This document shows, in pieces, positions 1-6,041 of a stretch of DNA of 7,088 nucleotides. The notes under the pieces were generated by a model. The model worked only from the letters and a program-made list of their open reading frames with translations. It was not told where the DNA came from and ran no database searches. The position numbers and the translations under genes are program-made. Every line of letters starts with the position of its first letter. Position 1 is the stretch's first letter. This DNA is from Blastocatellia bacterium (GTDB taxonomy: Bacteria > Acidobacteriota > Blastocatellia > Pyrinomonadales > Pyrinomonadaceae), in NCBI GenBank assembly GCA_003175865.1, contig PSRF01000222.1:1-7088 (forward strand), given 5' to 3'.

Positions 1-935
1 GCACCCAGCGCACTCCTCAGTGCCATTTCCTTCCATCTGGTGGTCGCGCGTCCAAACATTAGATTCGCTACGTTGACGCAGGCGACTAGTAACACAACTG
101 CCACCGCGCCGAGCAGAATCATCAAAGGCCGATCAAGATCGCCAAAGAGGTGTTCGCGCAATGGCACCACTCTTACAGTTAGATCCCTGCCCCATGAAGG
201 ACTCTCTGTTTTGATTTGCTCCTCAATGTTTTGGAGATCGACGCGCGTCTGCTCGACAGTCACGTGCGGTTTTAGTCGCGCCACACCTTGCAAAAATCCA
301 TGTCCGCGATCGTACCTCGAAGACTCAAGCGCGAGGGGTGCCCAGACTTCGTAATTGGCGCTTGGGAAGTTGTCGTCGGGTGGCATGACTCCAATGACCG
401 TGTACGGCTCGAGGTTCAGCTGAATGCTTTTCCCGACAATCTGCGGATCCGCGCCGAAGCCGCGCTTCCACAATCCATCGCTGATCACCGCGACGTGTTC
501 TTTGCCAGCGACGTCTTCTTCGGTGGTGAACCAGCGACCGAGCGCTGGCGTCACCCCGATTACTCGTCCGAAATCAGCAGACGCCAAAACCCCATTGAGA
601 GCTTCAGGCTGTCGATCGCTTGTCAAAGTGAAGCTAACGAAATTGACCGCAGCGTAGGAATCGAAGCTGTGATTGCGGCTTCGCATGTCGATGAAGTTTT
701 GCGGCGAGTACGAGCCTTCGAACTTCGGATCAGACAGCCTGCCTTCGAGCACGTAGACAATGCGATCGGCATGAGGGTAAGACAGTGGGCGTAATGATAC
801 CGCGTTGACGACACTGAAGATCGCTGTGTTCGCCCCAATGCCTAGCGCTAGCGTGATCACAGCGACTGCACTGAAGCCAGGATGTTTCAATAAACTGCGA
901 ATGCCATAGCGAAGGTCTTGAATCATTGAGTGCAT
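1..935 (-). CDS. ADOP-type orphan ABC permease, third in array, C-terminus cut off by window edge
   Basis: This is the N-terminal part (311 complete codons, no stop before the window edge) of an inner-membrane FtsX/MacB-like permease. By analogy with its two neighbours the full protein should be about 800 residues. It opens with the family signature DLRYGIRSLLKHPGF (residues 7-21). A first membrane helix follows at about 21-47, containing LALGIGANTAIFSVVNAV. Residues about 50-265 form a MacB_PCD-like periplasmic domain with GVTPALGRWF and YTVIGVMP. The second helix is at about 270-294, and the ATPase-coupling segment EMALRSALG ends the visible part. I chose ATG at 935 because GGAA (943-946) lies 7 bases upstream; the in-frame ATG at 926 has no such site. 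The gap to the preceding permease is 39 bases, so co-transcription is likely. The substrate is unknown. An odd detail is that the usual LRPLPY after helix 1 reads LRPLSY. Family assignment is strong; function beyond permease is inferred. Confidence 0.9.
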   Translation of the reverse strand, partial: MHSMIQDLRYGIRSLLKHPGFSAVAVITLALGIGANTAIFSVVNAVSLRPLSYPHADRIVYVLEGRLSDPKFEGSYSPQNFIDMRSRNHSFDSYAAVNFVSFTLTSDRQPEALNGVLASADFGRVIGVTPALGRWFTTEEDVAGKEHVAVISDGLWKRGFGADPQIVGKSIQLNLEPYTVIGVMPPDDNFPSANYEVWAPLALESSRYDRGHGFLQGVARLKPHVTVEQTRVDLQNIEEQIKTESPSWGRDLTVRVVPLREHLFGDLDRPLMILLGAVAVVLLVACVNVANLMFGRATTRWKEMALRSALG

Positions 936-974
936 GATGTCGTTCCGATTGCGGAGAGACTTTCTCGCGCTGGT

Positions 975-3410
975 TCATTCACACCGTAGCGCTGTCATTG
1001 GATCAATGCTCGTGACACGACGAGCGGGCACGATGCATGCGATGAAGGCAGTTGTGGCAAGCACGCACGAGACCGCAATAAATGTAAAGGGATCGGTTGG
1101 TTCGATTGCAAAGAGAAGCGTCCTGAGCATTCGCGTGAGCGCTAGTGCAGCAACGGACCCGATGGCCAGGCCAAGAAGCGCTGCCACCATTCCTTGCCGA
1201 AGGACCATCCAGAGCACACTTCGCGGCGTGGCCCCAAGCGCGAGACGGATGCCCAATTCCTGCTTACGTTGACTGACCGACAAGGCCATCACGCCCGCAA
1301 TGCCTGCTGCTGTAATAACAAGCGCAGTCAGCGCAAACAGAGTGATAAGCAGCATTGTCAGACGTGGTGAGGTCAACGCTTCGCGTTGCGCTTGCTCCAG
1401 TGTGGTCTCCCGATCAACAACGGTCTCTGGATCTATTTCGTGAACCGCTGCGCGCATCTGTTTGATCATAGTTGTTGGCTCTGCGGTCGTGCGCACGAGG
1501 AGATAGCTCCAACGTCTGAACCCGCCCTGATCCAGCGTCACATAAGCAGCATCGGTTTGATCCTGTTCTAAGCCGTACTGTCTGACATCGCCAACGACTC
1601 CCACAATCTCGCGCCATTGACCGTCGAGCTGAGGAAGACTGATTCGCTTGCCGATCGGGTCTGCGTTGCTCCAGTAATGGCGTGCCATCGCCTGATTGAT
1701 GAGGGCTACGGGCAGCGCACCCTGACGATCAGCATCAGAGAAGACTCGCCCTTTCAAGAGAGGCATGCGAATGGTCGTGAAGAAGTCAGGACTAGCGTAG
1801 CGCAAATCCGCACGTAACGTCGGTTCGCTCTTGTCTTGCGGTCGGCCCTCGATGCTCAAGTCGCTGTACGACGGCCCATCAGTCGACCTCAGCGGATAGC
1901 TGCTTGCAATCGCAACATCTTCGACGCCTGGCTGATTTTTCATCTTCTCGACAAGACGCCGGTAGAAGTCGCGGTACTGATCTACTTTGTATTTGATCCA
2001 ATTCGGATTCATTCGCACAACCATAACGCGCTCAGGATTGAAGCCTGGATCAACTTGTTGAAGCTTAATGAAGCTGCGCAGCATCAGTCCCGCGCCAATG
2101 AGCAACGTGAAGGAGACGGCCACCTGCGCGACTACCAAAAGACGACGTAAACGATTACGCATGATGCCTGACGAAGACGTACCGCCTTCTTTCATCGTTG
2201 TCGAAAGACTTGCTTTCATCGACAGTGCTGGTAACAAACCAAAGATGAGGCCGGTGAACAACGAGACTGCGAGCGTGAAGATCAGCACCGCGCTGTCAAT
2301 CTTGATTTCGGCGGCGCGAGTAGTGAAGCGAGCCGCAAAGCCGGCCAGCAAGTTGAGGCCGTTCGCCGCGAGTAAAATACCCGCGACGCCGCCTGCAACC
2401 GCAAGTAGCGAACTTTCGGTTAATAACTGCTGGACCAAACGCCACCGGCTTGCGCCCATTGCGGAACGCAATGCGAACTCACGTTCGCGTTGCATCAAGC
2501 GCGCGAGCATAAGATTGGCGACATTGAAACAGGCGATCAGCAGCACCAGTGTCGCCGCTGCGAGTAGGACCAGGAACGTAGGCTGTGCGCGCCGAGTCAA
2601 TTCCTGTTGCAACGATGATAATGTCGTGCGATATCCGCGGGTGGCCGGATAGGAGTCCGGGTAAGTTTGTTCCAAACGACTGGCAATGGTAGTTAGATCA
2701 GCTTGGACTTGCTCGCGCTGTATGCCAGGTTTTACGCGGCAGAAAACATCCATTAACCGACGGTTTCGATTAGCGATGAACGCATCAGAGGAGCGCAATG
2801 GACAGGAAGAAGTCGGCATGTAGACATCTTCTTCATTCGGATACTGCGGAATAGGCGGCAGCACTCCAATGACCTTGTGAGGTCGGTCATTCATCGTGAA
2901 AATCTTATTGATGATGTTCGGGTCGCCGCCGTGGCTGCGCTGCCAATACTTGTAGCTCAGGACCATCACGCCTTCCGCGCCGCGGCCTTCGTCGCCAGGT
3001 AGAAAGGTTCGTCCGAGTAGCGGTTTGACTCCCAGGACTTCAAAGAAATTCGCCGAAACGACGCCGGTCTGAATATCCTCCGGCTCATCGCCGCCATAGA
3101 GAATGAAACTCATCGAATGATGCTCGACGACTTCGGAGAGTGTCTGATTCTGTTGGCGATAGTCCTCAATTTCCTTGACTGAAAACTGCAGATCGTTGAT
3201 GTTGGCCAGCGGTGCTTGCTGGTGCAGTACAACTAATTCGTGACCGTTTCGATAAGGCAGAGGCCGCAGCAACACGCCGTAGATGACACTGAAGATAGCG
3301 GTATCTGCTCCGATGCCCAGGGCGAGTGTGGCAATGACAATCAACGTGAAACCGGGTCGCCGGATGAGTACGCGCATGCCATAGCGAATATCCCTCCAGA
3401 GATTGATCAT
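975..3410 (-). CDS. ADOP-type orphan ABC permease (FtsX/MacB-like), second in array
   Basis: This is an 811-residue inner-membrane permease with the duplicated FtsX layout. Helix 1 is at about 21-47, followed by a MacB_PCD-like periplasmic domain (about 50-275). Helices 2-4 lie at about 277-303, 335-357 and 372-396. Helix 5 (about 421-446) opens the second half, with a second periplasmic domain (about 447-683) and helices at about 684-711, 741-761 and 774-794. Both coupling segments survive: REFALRSAMGA (310-320) and KQELGIRLALGA (716-727). The C-terminus ends IDPMTALRCE, where the neighbouring permease has VDPLVALRYE. The start is ATG 3410, set by a strong Shine-Dalgarno and the family N-terminus INLWRDIRYGM. 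An in-frame ATG at 3506 overlaps the previous stop, but the added 32 residues do not resemble the family. Compared with its neighbours, GIGADTAIFSVIYGV replaces GIGANTAIFSVVNAV. Two cysteines (203, 224) lie in the first periplasmic domain. No ATPase is adjacent; the substrate is unknown. Confidence 0.93.
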   Translation of the reverse strand: MINLWRDIRYGMRVLIRRPGFTLIVIATLALGIGADTAIFSVIYGVLLRPLPYRNGHELVVLHQQAPLANINDLQFSVKEIEDYRQQNQTLSEVVEHHSMSFILYGGDEPEDIQTGVVSANFFEVLGVKPLLGRTFLPGDEGRGAEGVMVLSYKYWQRSHGGDPNIINKIFTMNDRPHKVIGVLPPIPQYPNEEDVYMPTSSCPLRSSDAFIANRNRRLMDVFCRVKPGIQREQVQADLTTIASRLEQTYPDSYPATRGYRTTLSSLQQELTRRAQPTFLVLLAAATLVLLIACFNVANLMLARLMQREREFALRSAMGASRWRLVQQLLTESSLLAVAGGVAGILLAANGLNLLAGFAARFTTRAAEIKIDSAVLIFTLAVSLFTGLIFGLLPALSMKASLSTTMKEGGTSSSGIMRNRLRRLLVVAQVAVSFTLLIGAGLMLRSFIKLQQVDPGFNPERVMVVRMNPNWIKYKVDQYRDFYRRLVEKMKNQPGVEDVAIASSYPLRSTDGPSYSDLSIEGRPQDKSEPTLRADLRYASPDFFTTIRMPLLKGRVFSDADRQGALPVALINQAMARHYWSNADPIGKRISLPQLDGQWREIVGVVGDVRQYGLEQDQTDAAYVTLDQGGFRRWSYLLVRTTAEPTTMIKQMRAAVHEIDPETVVDRETTLEQAQREALTSPRLTMLLITLFALTALVITAAGIAGVMALSVSQRKQELGIRLALGATPRSVLWMVLRQGMVAALLGLAIGSVAALALTRMLRTLLFAIEPTDPFTFIAVSCVLATTAFIACIVPARRVTSIDPMTALRCE

Positions 3411-3414
3411 CGTT

Positions 3415-3423
3415 CCTTCCTCC
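3415..3423 (-). promoter_or_regulatory. Strong Shine-Dalgarno that fixes the start of the second permease
   Basis: On the minus strand the bases read GGAGGAAGG, followed by AACG and then ATG at 3410. This purine run is the best ribosome-binding site in the window and sits at normal spacing. It is the reason to prefer ATG 3410 over the longer in-frame start at 3506, whose upstream sequence has only a weak GGTGG further away. Seen directly in the sequence; use by ribosomes is inferred. Confidence 0.8.
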
Positions 3424-3477
3424 GCTTTATGAAACCTTCGCCAACTTTTGATTGTTCCTCGCTGCCCACACCACTTC

Positions 3478-3487
3478 AACACGTGTT
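3478..3487. repeat. 10-base perfect palindrome AACACGTGTT in the gap between permeases
   Basis: A perfect 10-base palindrome with a CACGTG core lies inside the 92-base spacer (3411-3502) between the first and second permease genes. It could be an operator half or pure chance; a palindrome of this length is expected by chance in roughly one in ten spacers of this size. Apart from this and the Shine-Dalgarno, I see no terminator or promoter in the spacer. Confidence 0.3.
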
Positions 3488-3502
3488 CGTGGATGGCAGA
3501 GG

Positions 3503-5893
3503 TCATTCATATCGCAATGCCACCAATGGATCGACTTTTGTTGCTCGTCGCGCGGGCAGATAACTCGCGCCCAAAGCAACTGCGGCGAGCAACAATGACA
3601 GACTTATGAATGTAGCAGGATCATGTGGCTTGACTTCGAACAGCAAGCTTGCCAGTACGCGCGTTGCCGCAAACGCACCTGCGGAGCCCAAAGCCACGCC
3701 AATTAATGTCGGCAATAATGCCTCTTTCAGCATGAGACGCAGCACGTCAAATTGCTGCGCGCCCAACGCGATCCTGATACCAATCTCTCGCGTGCGCTGG
3801 ATAACTGAATAAGAAACGATTCCATAGATGCCGATAATGGCGAGTAACAAGGCTAATGCTGCGAACGTACCGAGTAATTCCATGTAGAACCGGCGCGTGC
3901 CCATTGAACCGTTGACGACTTCCGACATAGTTGTGATTTTGTCCACCGGTTGATCCTTGTCGATGGCCTTTGTTGCTTCGCGAAGCGCGGCTGCCAGTGC
4001 CGCGGAGCCACTCTTAGCTCTGACAACAATACGCATGAACGGCCAGGGCCGCTGCGCAAAAGGCGCATACATCTCCGGCTTTGATTCCTGATCGAGACCG
4101 GCATACTTAACATCGCCAACGACTCCGACGATCTCCGCAACCTGTTTCTTGAACCCATGCTTGATACGTTTTCCCAATACCTCTTCATTGGGTGAGATCC
4201 GGTGGGCCATCGTCTCATTGACCACAACGACGGATTGACTCTCCGCCGAATCGCGGTCGTCGAACGCGCGGCCCTTCAGCAGCGGAATGCGCATTGTGCG
4301 AAAGTAGTCATGACTGACAGCTCGAAAGCCGGTGGGAATAGACGCATTACTTTCGTTTTCGATTGAGGCCAGGAAGACCATGTTCGTGCCGCTCAGGGGT
4401 AGATTGCTCGTCCCGCCTACCGCCTCGACATCAGGAATCGTCTTGAGACGTTCGATCAGCTGCTGGAAGAAGATCGATTGCCGGTTCGGATCGGGATATT
4501 TTGTTTTTGGCAGGACGAGTTCACCGACCAGCACACTTTCCGGATCAAAGCCGGGGTTCACAGAATTCAACTTCCACAATGTTTTGATTAATAGGCCTGC
4601 GCCACACAGCAGCATCAGGGCCAACGTCACCTGACCCACTACAAGTGCCTTACGCAAACCCTGACGGGGCGCAGTGTTACTTCTGCAGTCGCCTGCGTTC
4701 AGCGTCTTTTGGAGATCTGTTACTCCTGCTCGCCAGCCGGGAAGCAATGTCAAAATGAGAGCACTGATCACAGAGACCGCGCTGGTGAACAGCAGCACTC
4801 GACTGTCAATGTGGGCAGACTGCAAACGCGGTAAATCCCGTGGAGCGATCGCGATTAGAAAGTCGGTACCCCAGGCAGCAATGAGAGTTCCCATTGCTCC
4901 TGCAAGGACAGAAAGAACCATACTTTCGATCAGCAACTGCCGGAGGACGCGCAATCGATTTGCCCCCAGCGCCGTTCGCAACGCAATCTCTTTTCGTCGC
5001 TCAGCAGCGCGCGCAAGCATTAGGCTTGTGACATTTGCCAGCGCAATGAGAAAGACAAAGAGAACTGCGCCAGTCAGTATAAATAGGTACGATCGTGTCT
5101 CGCCCACCAGATCTTGCTGGAGGGGCACAACCGTGGTTTTACCTGACACAAGATTTGGAAATTGCTGCGCGAGCCGGGAGGTGATTGTCTCGATGTCTGC
5201 GTGCGCTTGCGACAAAGAAATGCCCGGCTTCATCCGCCCAACAACGTCGAGGTAATGAGCGCCTCGGAGTTGGTCCATGTTGTCCGCCACAACCAAAGGC
5301 GTCCACACTTCAACTTTCTCCGGCTGAATCGGAAACTCAAACTCGCGAGGCATTACGCCGATGACTGTGTAGCTCTTACTGTCAAGCGCAATTTGGCGCC
5401 CCAACAATTGGCGATCTGCTCCAAAGCGACTCTGCCAAAGTTCGAAACTTATTATTGCAACATACCCTTGACCAAATTTTTCATCGTCGGCGCTGAACGA
5501 GCGGCCCAGGATAGGTTTAATGCCGAGAACCGAGAAGAGTTCGTGCGATACCTCTGCGGTCTGAAGTCGGAAAGGTTCTCCAACGCCGGTCAAGATGAAG
5601 CTGCCTCCAGCATAGCCGGCAATACTCTCGAATGTTTGGTTCTCTTGCTGAAAATTCACGAGATTCGGCGGCGAAACACCCATCCCGCCGCGACCTTCAG
5701 TTTCATTAATGCGGACAATGCGACTGGCATCGTTGTAAGGCAGTGGCTGCAACAGGACGGCATTAACGACGCTGAAGATCGCAGTGTTCGCTCCAATGCC
5801 GAGCGCAAGCGTGATGATTGCGATCGCGTTGAAGACAGGCTGCTTCATTAGACTGCGGATGCCATAACGGATGTCTTTGATTATTGAATCCAC
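3503..5893 (-). CDS. ADOP-type orphan ABC permease (FtsX/MacB-like), first in array
   Basis: This is a 796-residue inner-membrane permease with two FtsX-type halves. It starts DSIIKDIRYGIRSLMKQP, then helix 1 (about 20-46, GIGANTAIFSVVNAVLL) and a MacB_PCD-like periplasmic domain (about 50-266) with GIKPILGRSF and YTVIGVMP. Helices follow at about 268-292, 325-349 and 365-387. Helix 5 (about 413-438) begins the second half, with a second periplasmic domain (about 439-668, EIVGVVGDV at 587-595) and helices at about 671-697, 726-746 and 760-780. Coupling segments KEIALRTALGA (301-311) and REIGIRIALGA (702-712) are intact. I chose GTG 5893 because GGAG lies 9 bases upstream and the protein then begins at the family N-terminus. 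The in-frame TTG at 5908 overlaps that ribosome site and is unlikely. Its stop TGA overlaps an ATG (ATGA, 3503-3506) belonging to a less likely longer start of the next gene. No ATPase is encoded nearby; the transported molecule cannot be told. Confidence 0.93.
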   Translation of the reverse strand: MDSIIKDIRYGIRSLMKQPVFNAIAIITLALGIGANTAIFSVVNAVLLQPLPYNDASRIVRINETEGRGGMGVSPPNLVNFQQENQTFESIAGYAGGSFILTGVGEPFRLQTAEVSHELFSVLGIKPILGRSFSADDEKFGQGYVAIISFELWQSRFGADRQLLGRQIALDSKSYTVIGVMPREFEFPIQPEKVEVWTPLVVADNMDQLRGAHYLDVVGRMKPGISLSQAHADIETITSRLAQQFPNLVSGKTTVVPLQQDLVGETRSYLFILTGAVLFVFLIALANVTSLMLARAAERRKEIALRTALGANRLRVLRQLLIESMVLSVLAGAMGTLIAAWGTDFLIAIAPRDLPRLQSAHIDSRVLLFTSAVSVISALILTLLPGWRAGVTDLQKTLNAGDCRSNTAPRQGLRKALVVGQVTLALMLLCGAGLLIKTLWKLNSVNPGFDPESVLVGELVLPKTKYPDPNRQSIFFQQLIERLKTIPDVEAVGGTSNLPLSGTNMVFLASIENESNASIPTGFRAVSHDYFRTMRIPLLKGRAFDDRDSAESQSVVVVNETMAHRISPNEEVLGKRIKHGFKKQVAEIVGVVGDVKYAGLDQESKPEMYAPFAQRPWPFMRIVVRAKSGSAALAAALREATKAIDKDQPVDKITTMSEVVNGSMGTRRFYMELLGTFAALALLLAIIGIYGIVSYSVIQRTREIGIRIALGAQQFDVLRLMLKEALLPTLIGVALGSAGAFAATRVLASLLFEVKPHDPATFISLSLLLAAVALGASYLPARRATKVDPLVALRYE

Positions 5894-5902
5894 GGTTGTT
5901 AT

Positions 5903-5906
5903 CTCC
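5903..5906 (-). promoter_or_regulatory. Shine-Dalgarno GGAG that supports the GTG start of the first permease
   Basis: GGAG on the minus strand is followed by nine bases (ATAACAACC) and then GTG at 5893. The alternative TTG at 5908 overlaps the start of this motif (TTGGAG), so it would have to be read from some other site. This makes GTG the better start. Seen in the sequence; usage is inferred. Confidence 0.65.
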
Positions 5907-6008
5907 AATCCGACTCGAGCGAGATTGCCGATCTGTCAGACCATTACTGTCGAGGAACACCCGGTGCTTGATCTTTCAAATCCATGGCGCTACTTCTTGA
6001 GATCACCC

Positions 6009-6026
6009 ACCGCCACCGCCGGCGGT
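6009..6026 (-). repeat. GC-rich inverted repeat downstream of the phosphatase gene
   Basis: The plus strand reads ACCGCC ACCGCC GGCGGT, so two direct copies precede one inverted copy. Positions 6015-6026 are a perfect 12-base palindrome. In RNA from the minus strand, ACCGCC can pair with the distal GGCGGT around a six-base loop. It lies 15 bases past the phosphatase stop. No U-rich tract follows (the next bases are GGGTGATCTC), so it is not a canonical intrinsic terminator. It could stabilise an mRNA end or be a binding site. The rest of the gap 5894-6041 shows no promoter that I can defend. Confidence 0.45.
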
Positions 6027-6041
6027 TCTAACTTTATGGTT

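Noticed and set aside
730..978. Minus-strand 82-codon frame at the start of the third permease
   Set aside because: It is out of frame with the ADOP N-terminus that reads cleanly from ATG 935 to the window edge, so it is a shadow.
5162..5851. Plus-strand open frame of 229 codons opposite the first permease
   Set aside because: It is fully antisense to a well-supported ADOP coding region, shows no recognisable domain, and its composition follows the opposite frame. The same applies to the plus-strand frames at 2068-2652, 4674-5255 and 288-794.
5942..5983. Short minus-strand frame of 13 codons (MDLKDQAPGVPRQ) in the 148-base gap, a possible leader peptide
   Set aside because: No convincing ribosome site, no regulatory codon run, and no attenuator-like hairpin with a U-tract after it.
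5894..6041. Possible sigma-70 promoter for the permease array (TTGAAA near 5978, TAATGG near 5943)
   Set aside because: The two hexamers are about 27 bases apart and the -10 match is weak, so I cannot support a promoter.
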